Under the pieces are notes generated by a model. It searched no databases. It saw nothing but the letters and a program-made list of their open reading frames with translations, and was not told the DNA's origin. Position numbers and translations under genes: made by a program. Below are positions 34,886 through 44,700 of a DNA stretch of 64,000 bases, in pieces. Every line of letters starts with the position of its first letter. The first letter of the stretch is position 1. The DNA is from Planosporangium mesophilum (GTDB lineage Bacteria > Actinomycetota > Actinomycetes > Mycobacteriales > Micromonosporaceae), in NCBI RefSeq assembly GCF_016863255.1, contig NZ_BOON01000018.1, positions 124,001 through 188,000 on the forward strand. Direction: 5' to 3'.

Positions 34886-37800
34886 CTATGCGTCCAATAG
34901 CGGGTTATGCGGCTGACAGGAAGCCTCCATGCCAGGAAAACCGCACGGCCCGTATTTCGCGAAGTGGATGATGTCAGCGATGAAACCGATCGGCCCCAGA
35001 ACCTCACCAACCGCGCCGGCAGCGCGGCCCACCCCTCCTGGACCGGCCCTTTCCCCGCCGACCTCGCCGATGCCGCTGGGCCGCGGGACCTCCGGAGCCG
35101 CTTTCGGCAACATGTCAAATAAGGTAGGGCGCGTCGGAAATACTTCTTCGGGCCTAAGTCCGCCACCTTCGAGATCCGCGTGGGAGTTTTCCGCGCCGTA
35201 GGAACGATTAGTAGGATTACCTACTGAATCCTTTCCGTTCGGCGTACGATAGATGACACGCACACCATTTTCCCTGGCTATCTTCGCAAGTTTGGTATCG
35301 CAGTTGCTCCCACATGGAGGAAGATCATCATCAACAACGATGACGATCGTGTATCCCTCGCGAAGGTACCCATTCATCCCTAGTAGCCGGCGAACCCGAG
35401 CTTCAACGTGTGTTTCCCTTGTGCCGGACTCATCGGGAAGCTTGAAGCCGCTGAAGAATGTGTCGTCATAGAATACCCTTTTCCCATTTTGGTCGTATAC
35501 TGCAGCCGCACCATGGAGCGTCGCCTTTCCTCTTAGCTCACGCACCCAATTCCGCATGGTCGCGTCGCTCGGTGACGAGGATTTCGCACCGCCGGATGCG
35601 GCGGATACTCCCTGATTCAGAACGTCTCCTACCGTCCCGGACGGGCAGGCGCATGCACCACTGGACCCGTTCCCAGTCAGCGAGTTGATGTAGTAGTCCA
35701 TGAAGCTCGTCCCTGACGACCCGCCGTCGGTGGGGTACATCAACCCGCTGGGATCGCTGGTGGTGACGGGTGAGTTGTTGGCGTAGGCGTAGCCGTTCCA
35801 GCTTTGTGGGTTGCTGGAGTCCAGAACTGGGTCCGGGCTGATGAAGCGGCCGGTGGTGGGATCGTAGTTGCGGGCACCGACCACGGTCAGGCCGGTCGCG
35901 GTGTCGACGGGTTTGTCGAGGAAGCCGTGGTTGTCCGGCCAGGTGGTGGTGGCACCGCGGGTGTCGCCGTAGGGGGTGTACTGCCGCCAGGTGGGGGTTT
36001 GGGCGGTGGAGTCGAGGTAGACGGTGGGAGTGCCGTGCTGGTCGGCGAGCGCGAACCTGTAGTTGCTGCCGGAGCCGGTGCGGATGACGGTGCCGCCGCC
36101 CGGCAGCGCGTAGTAGCGGGTGCCGGTGACGGTGCCGCTGGCGGTGTCGAGACTGAGTTGCTGACCGGGCAGGTAGAGGATCGTCTTGCCCGGGTCGTTC
36201 TGGGCGAGCAGGTTGCCGTCGGGGTCGTACTTGAACGAGCTGTTGCCGGCGGTGCCGCCGGTGACCGCGGTCAGCTTGCTGGCCTCGTTCCAGGTCAGGG
36301 TCTGGCTACCCTGGCTGGGGGTGGTGCGGGCGGTCATGTTGCCGGCGACGTCGTAGCCGTACGACGTCGAGGCGGTGCTGGCGCCGGTGCTGTTCGTAGC
36401 GGTTAGCGTGTGGGGCTGGTTGGTGTTGTTGCCGTTGTAGGTGTAGCTGGTGGTGGTGTCCGTACCGCCGGTGAGGTTGTGCTGGGTCTGGTCCTTGCGG
36501 TTGCCGAGCGCGTCGAAGCTCCAGGTGGTCCAGTAGGCGCTGGCGGCACCGAGGCTGTCACCGACGGTCGAGTGGTCGGTGGGGGTGGGGGTGGCGGCGC
36601 AGTTGTCGGTGGCGGTCCAGGCCTGGGTCAGCCGGGCCAGGCCGTCGTAGCTGTAGCACTGGGTCTCGGTCGGGCTGGCCGCGCCCAGGCGGGTGGAGAC
36701 CTGTTTGGTGACGTTGCCGGCTAGGTCGTAGCTGTAGGTCTGGTCGTCAACGTTGGTCGGCGTGGCCACCGCCCGCGTGACCAGTTGGCGGGTGAGCCGG
36801 CTGGTGTGGTCGTCGTAGGTGTTGGTCAGGTAGGCCAGGTTCGGTGAGGCGCCGATGGTTTCCTGGTTGACCCGGCCGTAGGCGTCGTAGGTGACGCCCT
36901 GGGCGTAGCCGGTGGCACCGCCGAGGGTGTCGGGCAGGTCGAGCACGCCGGCGTAGCCATGATTGACCGTTTCGGCTGGTAGGCCGCCGGCTGCGGGGTA
37001 GACATCTTTGAGTAGGAGGCCGGTGGTGGTGCTGTAGGCGTGCTGGTAGGTGTAGGTGCCGGCCAGGGCGAGGCTTTCGGTGGCCGACGGGATGGTGACC
37101 TTCTCCCCCAGCGACTCACCGAAGACGTTGAAGTTGCTGTACTGGGTGGTGTAGGCAGCGCCGCCCCAGTACGCGGTCGCTGTGGTCAGGTGCCCCAAGG
37201 GGTATTTCATGCCGGTGACGGCGTTGTTGGTGTTGTCGTACACCCACGAGGCAAGCCGGTTGGCGGCCGTCTGCCCCGATACGGGGGCGGCGTACTTGCC
37301 GGTTTTGCGGTTGAGCGCGTCGTAGGTGTAGGAAACGGTCTTGCCGCGCGCGTCGGTGGTCTCGGTGAGGTTGCCATTGCCGTCGTAGTTCATGCTGGAG
37401 GCGCCGACGTCCGGGTCGGTTTTGGCCGTAACGCGTCCGAGCAGGTTGAACGTCGACGTCCAGGTGTTGTTTTTCCCGTCGGTGAGGGTGCTCTGGTTAC
37501 CCTGGCCGTCGTAGCCGTACCGGCTGGCGACGGTGGTACCGCCGGTCACCGACCAAACGCCGCTGAACGTGTCCGCCGGGGCTGCCACGGTGGGCGCGCT
37601 GGTGTACTCGTCGAGCTCGGTGGTGCGCCCGAGCGGGTCGACGACGGTAGTCTTGGTGACGCCGCCGGTCGGCGGGGTGACGGTGGTGCGGTCGCCGCCA
37701 TAGACGGTGGTGGTGGTGGAGACGATCTGGCCGTTTTTGGTCTTGGCGTCCTGTACCACGCGACCGAGGCCGTTGTAGGTGTAGACGTCGGCGTTGGGCA

Positions 37801-40800
37801 CCTGGGCCTTGAGGTTGGCCGCCGACACCAGGGTGGTGTTTGGGGTGGTCGACGAGTCCCACCAGCCGCTGTACTTGGTGGCCACCCAACCGCGGGTGTC
37901 GTAGAACGTGTCGGTGACCATCCGCCCGGCCTGGGGCGTCATCGTCTGCGCTTGACGCTCACGTAGGAGCGCGTCATATATGAGCGTCGACGTCTGGTAG
38001 CCGGAGGAGTCGTTGAGCTTCCGGGTGGTGACGGCGGTGATGCCGGTGTTGGACACCTGGTAGGCGTAGGTGTAGTTGGCCGGCGTGGTGGTAGCCCGGG
38101 AAGCTAACCACACCGACGTGATCCGCCCTAGGGGGTCGTACTGCTGGGTGGTAACCACACCGTTGGTATCGGTGGTGGTCAGCGGCACGCCCCGCTGCGC
38201 GTCGACAGTGGTTGAGGTGGCCTGACCCAGCGGGTTGGTCACGGTCGAGCCGATGATCAGCCCGACCGCGTCCGTCGTGTAGGACCTGCTGGTCTTGTTG
38301 CCGTTGCCGTCCCACGTCGCGGTGACGCGGCCGTAGGAGTCGTAGCTGGTCTGCTTGGTGGTCTGGTAGACGAACGCCCCGGAGGTGTAGGTCGACGCCG
38401 ACTGGACCATCGTGGCGTCGCCCTTGGACGGCGCCGCACTCTGCGGGAACGCGGTGGAGAACGTGGGGTCTTCGTAGAAGGTGCGCATGGCCGACACGAC
38501 CTGCGCCGGCCGGTCGACAGTCGTCGGGGCGGTGAGGGTGTTGAGCGCGGCGGGTACCGAGGCCGGAGAGCCCTGGGTGAACCCGCCGCAGGCCACCGAG
38601 TCGGTCTCCGTCTCGGCGACCAGGCCGACCAGGTTGGCGGCAGTGTTGGCCGCCGCGTAGCCAGTGGTGGCGCACCGGTCGTAGGTCGGATCGGCCGGAA
38701 CCGTGTGGGAGTAGCTGCGCCGTAGCAGGCCGAACGTGGCGCTGGCGGTGTCGGCGTCGTAGCTGTTATCGGTCTCGGTGTAGCGCCACGTGGTCGACCC
38801 GCCGCTGGTGACTGCCTGTCGGGTGTAGGTCTCGATGGGCGCCACCCAATTCGCCGTCAGTGCCGGCAGACCCGAGCGGTTGCGGGTCGCGGTGGCCGCC
38901 GATACCCAGTACGAGGTGATGATCGAGTGGTCGATCGGGCCGCCGTCACCGAGGTAGGCGGTGGTTTCCAGGGGCTTTCCGGCCAGTTGGTTGGTGTCGT
39001 CGTGATTACCACCGGCTGAGTCCGTCACCGTGACCGCGGTCGAGTTGTTGTTATTCGACATTCCGCGGTAATAGGTGGTCTCCGACAATGTCTGCTTGTC
39101 GTTGACCCCGTCGCCGCCGCGGGTCTGCACCCGGCCGTAGCCGCGGAACTGGCCGTAGGTGCGGTACTTGGCCTGCACCACCTCGTTGTCGTCGAAGTGC
39201 CAGGCAGCCCCGCCCAGGTAGCTGTAGCTGGTCGCCGTGGCCGCGGCTCCGCCGGTCGGGTCGGTCTGGGTGACCTTGGTGACGACGTACTTGTTGAACC
39301 AGTCCAGGAACGGCTTGGTGTAGCCGGCCGGGGTCCAATAGACCGGGTAGCACGAGGAGGTATTCGACGCCGGGGTCAGGGTGACCGGCCCGGCGCAGGA
39401 ATCGATCAACTGGTAGGTGGCGCTGATCACCGAGCCGGACTCGGTGGTGATGGTGGCGATGCGGTGGCGGTAGAACGCGGGCAGGCCGTCGGTGACGGTG
39501 TCGACCCGGTTCTGCAGCTTGACGCTGGTGAACGACACCGGCGGCAGCGTGATCGGCGTGGTCGACCCGCCGCCAGTGGTGGCCGAGCCGGTGTGGGTGA
39601 TCGAGGCCAGCCACAGCGTCGGCGAGGTGCCGTCGCCAGTCTCTGGCATGGTCTGCGTCAGGGCGTACGAGTCGACGGTGACGTAGCTGGAACTGGCGGT
39701 CGAGTACTGCTGCATCACGATCGAGGTCAGCCGCACGGTCGAGAAGAACGACGGTCCGTAGGCGGTGCAGGTGGCACCGGAGGCGCAGACCAGATCGAAG
39801 GGGACGTCGGGCCAGTTGGCCTTGTTCGTGGCGTTGAGCGGCTGGCAGGTGCCAGACAGGCACCGGTCGCCCGTGGTGAACACGACCTTGTCCGGGACGG
39901 TGCCGTAGGCGTTGCCGTCGGTGAAGCCGTAGTCGATGTGGTCGAGGCGACTGTCACGGATGTACTGGGTGTTCTTGGCGCCCTTGTTCTGCCCGTAGAA
40001 GTTGGTGTCCTGCTGGTAGTAGTAGGACATCGCGTTGCCGTGGACGTCGGTGACGTAGTCGAGATTCCACCGGTAGGCCATGGTGCACACCGACGGGGCG
40101 AACCCGGCCGAGCTGTAGCACGGATCGCCCTGGTGGGCCGAGTACACCGGCACCGAGTCCACCGAATTGGTGGTCGGCTTACCCGACGCCCAGCCCGGCA
40201 GCTGGTTGCGGCCGAACGAGAACACCATGCCGTCGCGGGCGGTGACCTTCCAGTAGTCGGTGTTGTCGGTGCCGGTGCCGTTACCCGAGTTGGTCACGTG
40301 GGTGATGACCATGCCGGTGTCGTTGTCGGCCTTCCAAACCTGCTTACCCGCGTCCCACACCAGCGACGTCGACGAGCCATTGAGCGACATGGTCAGGACC
40401 GGGCCGTTGTAGCACAGGTCCGACGTCGACACCGGGGAGGCGATGCCTTCCGGATTGTCCGCACACGACATGAACGACTGCTCGATGAACGAGTGCGGGG
40501 TTGTCCAGCCATCCCCAACCCACGATGCTTGGACCTGGGTGGAGGCGGTCTTCCCGTCCACATCGCCCGAGTCGTATCCCAAGCCGACCTTCGGTATCAG
40601 CGGCGAGGCGGCCGGTGGCGTCGTGATCGGGTAGGTGTAGGTGAACGACCCGGTACTTCCCCCACCCGTCCACGATCCGGAGGGAGCCAGGGTGGTCGCG
40701 GCGTACGTACCGGCCGCACCGCCCTCGGCACCCGGGTCGGTGCTGGTGGTGGCGGCCATAACCATCGGCGTCGAACTCGACGCCGCGGTCGCCGACGAGC

Positions 40801-41476
40801 CGCCCACCGGAACCTTCGCCGACACGCTCTTGGCGGCACGGTCGTTGACGCTGTCGAGCGGTGTTACCCGGCGGCAGTCGACGGTTTTCGGGGCGGTCAG
40901 TACACACGCCGGCAGCGCCACCAGGCGCAGCCGCTGACCGTAGTTGCCGCCGTAGGCCTGCGCGAACGCGGCGTAGTCGATACCGACCCGCACGTCGCCG
41001 GCCCCCGGACCGGAGGGTTTGACGGTCAGCAGTACCCCGTCGATGCCGGCCGCGGTCGCCGCGGCGTGGTCGAGCACCCGCACGTCGACCTTGGCCGGTC
41101 CGGTGTAACGACCTGTAGCGTCGGCGACGGCCTGCACCCATGCCGGGGTCTTCGCGCCGCGGGCTTTCGCCCCCTCCTTCACCCCGGCCGCCGGCGCGGT
41201 GACCGTGATGGACGCCGCCCCGGCGGCCGGCCACGTCGTCGCGGTCGGGGTGAACTTCCGCTTGGCGGGATCGTTGCCGGGCTTGGCGAAGTGCAACGGC
41301 AGCGGCGTGACACCGGTGACCGCTCGTCCCTTTGACACCGGGGGTGGCGGCGCGGGCTTGCGCGGCGCGGCGGCGGCGGGGACCGGGCCCAGCATCGCCC
41401 CGACCACCGATACCGCCGCAATGGCCGCCGTGATCGGCGTCCACCCTGTCCGACGCTGACCTACCCGATATGCCAT
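34886..41476 (-). CDS. Secreted RHS/YD-repeat polymorphic toxin with C-terminal deaminase-like domain
   Basis: About 2,196 residues from ATG 41476 (GTG 41503 is an alternative). A signal peptide (TAAIAAVSVVGAMLGPVP, then AAAAP) is followed by a beta-rich N-terminal region. A long series of YD repeats (for example YDPLGRITSV, YTYDALNRKTGKY, YDAYGRVNQETIG) ends in the RHS core (GARNYDPTTGRFISPDPVLD, then YAYANNSPVTTSDPSGL). After this delimiter the last 284 residues are toxin-specific. THVEARVRRLLG has H2023 and E2025, and LPPCGSNCDTKLAKIA has C2055 and C2059: the HxE plus PC-x3-C zinc site of the cytidine-deaminase superfamily. A further tail contains a glycine-rich hydrophobic stretch (GPIGFIADIIHFAKYG). 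The likely act is deamination of a nucleic acid in a rival cell. Confidence 0.88.
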   Translation of the reverse strand: MAYRVGQRRTGWTPITAAIAAVSVVGAMLGPVPAAAAPRKPAPPPPVSKGRAVTGVTPLPLHFAKPGNDPAKRKFTPTATTWPAAGAASITVTAPAAGVKEGAKARGAKTPAWVQAVADATGRYTGPAKVDVRVLDHAAATAAGIDGVLLTVKPSGPGAGDVRVGIDYAAFAQAYGGNYGQRLRLVALPACVLTAPKTVDCRRVTPLDSVNDRAAKSVSAKVPVGGSSATAASSSTPMVMAATTSTDPGAEGGAAGTYAATTLAPSGSWTGGGSTGSFTYTYPITTPPAASPLIPKVGLGYDSGDVDGKTASTQVQASWVGDGWTTPHSFIEQSFMSCADNPEGIASPVSTSDLCYNGPVLTMSLNGSSTSLVWDAGKQVWKADNDTGMVITHVTNSGNGTGTDNTDYWKVTARDGMVFSFGRNQLPGWASGKPTTNSVDSVPVYSAHQGDPCYSSAGFAPSVCTMAYRWNLDYVTDVHGNAMSYYYQQDTNFYGQNKGAKNTQYIRDSRLDHIDYGFTDGNAYGTVPDKVVFTTGDRCLSGTCQPLNATNKANWPDVPFDLVCASGATCTAYGPSFFSTVRLTSIVMQQYSTASSSYVTVDSYALTQTMPETGDGTSPTLWLASITHTGSATTGGGSTTPITLPPVSFTSVKLQNRVDTVTDGLPAFYRHRIATITTESGSVISATYQLIDSCAGPVTLTPASNTSSCYPVYWTPAGYTKPFLDWFNKYVVTKVTQTDPTGGAAATATSYSYLGGAAWHFDDNEVVQAKYRTYGQFRGYGRVQTRGGDGVNDKQTLSETTYYRGMSNNNNSTAVTVTDSAGGNHDDTNQLAGKPLETTAYLGDGGPIDHSIITSYWVSAATATRNRSGLPALTANWVAPIETYTRQAVTSGGSTTWRYTETDNSYDADTASATFGLLRRSYSHTVPADPTYDRCATTGYAAANTAANLVGLVAETETDSVACGGFTQGSPASVPAALNTLTAPTTVDRPAQVVSAMRTFYEDPTFSTAFPQSAAPSKGDATMVQSASTYTSGAFVYQTTKQTSYDSYGRVTATWDGNGNKTSRSYTTDAVGLIIGSTVTNPLGQATSTTVDAQRGVPLTTTDTNGVVTTQQYDPLGRITSVWLASRATTTPANYTYAYQVSNTGITAVTTRKLNDSSGYQTSTLIYDALLRERQAQTMTPQAGRMVTDTFYDTRGWVATKYSGWWDSSTTPNTTLVSAANLKAQVPNADVYTYNGLGRVVQDAKTKNGQIVSTTTTVYGGDRTTVTPPTGGVTKTTVVDPLGRTTELDEYTSAPTVAAPADTFSGVWSVTGGTTVASRYGYDGQGNQSTLTDGKNNTWTSTFNLLGRVTAKTDPDVGASSMNYDGNGNLTETTDARGKTVSYTYDALNRKTGKYAAPVSGQTAANRLASWVYDNTNNAVTGMKYPLGHLTTATAYWGGAAYTTQYSNFNVFGESLGEKVTIPSATESLALAGTYTYQHAYSTTTGLLLKDVYPAAGGLPAETVNHGYAGVLDLPDTLGGATGYAQGVTYDAYGRVNQETIGASPNLAYLTNTYDDHTSRLTRQLVTRAVATPTNVDDQTYSYDLAGNVTKQVSTRLGAASPTETQCYSYDGLARLTQAWTATDNCAATPTPTDHSTVGDSLGAASAYWTTWSFDALGNRKDQTQHNLTGGTDTTTSYTYNGNNTNQPHTLTATNSTGASTASTSYGYDVAGNMTARTTPSQGSQTLTWNEASKLTAVTGGTAGNSSFKYDPDGNLLAQNDPGKTILYLPGQQLSLDTASGTVTGTRYYALPGGGTVIRTGSGSNYRFALADQHGTPTVYLDSTAQTPTWRQYTPYGDTRGATTTWPDNHGFLDKPVDTATGLTVVGARNYDPTTGRFISPDPVLDSSNPQSWNGYAYANNSPVTTSDPSGLMYPTDGGSSGTSFMDYYINSLTGNGSSGACACPSGTVGDVLNQGVSAASGGAKSSSPSDATMRNWVRELRGKATLHGAAAVYDQNGKRVFYDDTFFSGFKLPDESGTRETHVEARVRRLLGMNGYLREGYTIVIVVDDDLPPCGSNCDTKLAKIARENGVRVIYRTPNGKDSVGNPTNRSYGAENSHADLEGGGLRPEEVFPTRPTLFDMLPKAAPEVPRPSGIGEVGGERAGPGGVGRAAGAVGEVLGPIGFIADIIHFAKYGPCGFPGMEASCQPHNPLLDA

Positions 41477-41589
41477 TCGGGACCCCGCATTCGCGCGCTG
41501 CACGGATCGATGGGCGGGCAGGCCGACCGGGCGTGATCCCGCAGTCGCGACTCTCCCATGATCCGCGTAGCCACTTGATCACAGAGCGA

Positions 41590-41622
41590 TAACAAATTTA
41601 GCTATGTAAATTAATTAATCCC
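41590..41622. promoter_or_regulatory. AT-rich core of the divergent RHS/LamG promoter region
   Basis: The spacer 41477-41743 separates two large divergent genes. Within it a 33-base run of A and T (AACAAATTTAGCTATGTAAA and TTAATTAATC) is strikingly AT-rich for this genome, as expected for promoter or silencer (Lsr2-type) binding. No exact -35/-10 pair can be assigned. Confidence 0.35.
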
Positions 41623-41743
41623 ATGACTCAGGGGCGAACCGGACAGCCTTTGTCGACCGGCGGTCTCGTGACATCCGCTCACGGCTGGTTATCTGATCAC
41701 CACGACGGGTGTGTCACGCCCCTGACGCGAAAGAGGCCGTTAC

Positions 41744-44700
41744 ATGCGTTCCGTTCCCCGCCGCCGACCGGCACTCCGCACGGTCAGCGCGGCGACCGCA
41801 GCCGCGGTTGTGCTGGCCGTCGCCGCCCCCGCCTACGCCACCCCCGCCACACCAGCCTCGCCAACACCCACGCCGCCGAGTGCAGCGGTGACGCTGACCG
41901 CCGGGCAGGCCCTCGCGCAGGCGAGATCGACTGGCAAGGCGGTCGCGGTGGACGGGGCGACCACCCCCACCGACACGCTCACGGCCAACCCCAACGGCAC
42001 CCTGACACTGACCCGATCGGTGTTGCCGACGCGCAAGCGGACCGCCAGCGGAGCATGGGCCACTTTGGACGCGACGCTCAACCGCAACAGTGATGGCTCC
42101 ATCACGCCTGCGGTCACGACCAGTGCGCTGACGCTGTCCGGCGGCGGCGCCGGCCCGCTGGCCACGATGCAAAACAGGGGCAAGTCCCTGGCCATCTCGC
42201 TGCCGATGACCTTGCCCACCCCGACACTGGCCGGCGCGACCGCCACCTACGCCCAGGTACTGCCCGGGGTGGATCTGCAGGTCACCGCCGACACCCAGGG
42301 CGGGTTCTCCGAAGTCCTCGCCGTGCACGACGCCACCGCCGCCACCAACCCGGCGCTCAAGACCCTGTCGCTGGCCACCAAGGCCACCGGCGTCAGCGTG
42401 TCCGCCGACACGGCCGGCAACATCACCGCCGACGACCACGGCCGCGCAATCTTCACCGCCCCGACGCCGAGGATGTGGGACTCCGCCACGACCACATCAC
42501 CCACCACCACCCAGCAGGCAGCGACGTCCAGTGCCGCCGGTCCCGGCGGGACCGCCCACACCGCCCCGATCGGCGTCGCCACCACCAGCGGCGCGATCAA
42601 CCTCACCCCCGACCAGGCCTTCCTGACCGCACCCAACACCGTCTACCCGGTCTACATCGACCCGTCCTGGACCCCGGTCGGCGCGACCAACAACGGCTGG
42701 GCCAGCGTGGCACGCAGAGACGGCTACCCCAGCTACGCCGCCACCAAATACTGGGGCCTCACCCCCGCCCCGGACGGCCGCATGCAGGTCGGCTACGAAA
42801 CCGACGACAACATCACGGCCCGCACGCTGGTCAACTTCCCGATCCCGCTGAACACCCTGTACGGGGCGACCATCAACTCGGCGGTCTTCAACATCACCGA
42901 GACCCACTCCTGGTCGTGCACCGCCAGCAGGCTCAACCTGTACGCCCCCGCCGACGTCCTGACCCCCGGCAACGCCACCTGGAACTACTGGGCCAACAGC
43001 CTCGGCGGCGTCATCAGCTGGGGCGACCTCGCCTACGGCTACAGCACGTCCTGCCCCGCCCACGGCATCGGTTTCGACGTCACCGGCACCATCAGGAACG
43101 CGGTGAACATCTGGAAATCCACCCAGACGTTCGCCCTGGCCGCCGGCAACGAGTCCGACAGCAACGGCTGGAAGAAATTCCTGGCCACCAGCCCCACCCT
43201 GTCCATCACTTACAACCACGCCCCCAACACGCCAACCGGGATGACCACCTCCCCGGCCACCGAATGCGGCGCCAATCCACCCTCCCCTGTCGGCGACGGC
43301 CAGGTCTCCCTCTACACCCCCGTCTCCGACCCCGACGGCGGCAGCCTCGACGTCACCTACCAGCTGTGGAAGACCTCCGACACCACCAAGGCCAACCTGA
43401 TCCCGGCCGGCCCGCTCACCTCCTCCTCCGGCACCACCGCCGTGCGCAACGTGCCTGAGGCGACGCTGATGACCAACGCCGACAAGGACGCCAACGGCAA
43501 AGCCGTCATCACCGCGTTCTCCTGGCAGGCTGGCGTCAACGATGGCATCGCCCCTCAGGCGTGGTCGGCCACCTGCACCTTCAACTTCGACCCCACCCGC
43601 ACCGGCGCACCCACCGTTACGCCGCCCGGCAGCACCACGATCGGCACAGCGTTCCTCTACACCATCAAGCCGCCGGCCACCGGCACCCTCCCCGACAGCT
43701 ACATCTACCAGCTCAACGCCGCGCCACCGCAAACCGTCAACGCCAAGGCCGACGGCAGCGTCGATGTCACCATCACCCCGACCCGGTTCACCAACACGCT
43801 GGCCGTCACCAGCCGTTCGGTCGGTAAGAACCTTGGCGACACCGCCACTGTCATCTTCAACTCCAACCCGGCAGCGACCGCCGCCGATCAGGACATGACC
43901 GGCGACGGCCACGCCGACCTGCTCACCGTCGGCGCCCAGAACGGCCTGCCCGCCGGCCTGTGGCTCGGCGCCAAGAACACTCCTGGCGTCGGCACTACCG
44001 GCGTCAACATCGGCGCCAACGGCAACGGTGTCGCCGGGGACAACTCCCCCGCAGACTTCACCGGCGCCCAGGCCATCACCGGCCACTTCACCGGCAGCGG
44101 CCTGCAGGACGTCCTCGTCTACTACCCCACCGGCACCAACGCCGGCGGTGGCATGGTCCTCAACGGCAACGGCGACGGCTCCGTGATCCAGGCCCAGCTC
44201 AGCGGCAACGAACACACCCTCAGCGCCGGAGCCCTACTCGACATCAACAACGCCAACCCGCTACAGGTCGCCAACGCCGGCAACGCCGCCGGCCAGAACC
44301 TCGCCTACCCCGACCTCATCACCGTCAACGGCGACCCCACCAACGGCTACTACCTCGCCTACTACCCCAACCAAAACGGCACCAACAACTACCAGTTCCC
44401 CGTCGCCCTCGACCCAACGACCTACCCCACACCCACCGGCGGCACCGACTGGAACACCTGGACCATCACCACCTGCCAGCACACCGACGGCAGCACCGCC
44501 ATGTTCCTGTGGAACAAGACCACCGGGGCCCTGTTCCTGTGGAACAAACTCGCCTTCAACCTCAACACCTGGGCCCTGACCTACACCCAGTACAGCCTGT
44601 CCAGCACCTGGAACCAGGGTGCCAACCTCGCCCTGCAGGCCGCCGACATCAACGGTGACGGCACTCCCGACCTGTGGACCGTCGGCGCCAACGGCGCCAC

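Noticed and set aside
35804-36724. Glycine/valine-rich plus-strand frames opposite the RHS gene
   Set aside because: They mirror the YD-repeat coding strand and have no start signals; this is an artefact of repeat composition.
39197-41335. 712-residue plus-strand frame opposite the RHS N-terminal region
   Set aside because: Shadow frame; the minus strand has a signal peptide and RHS domains.
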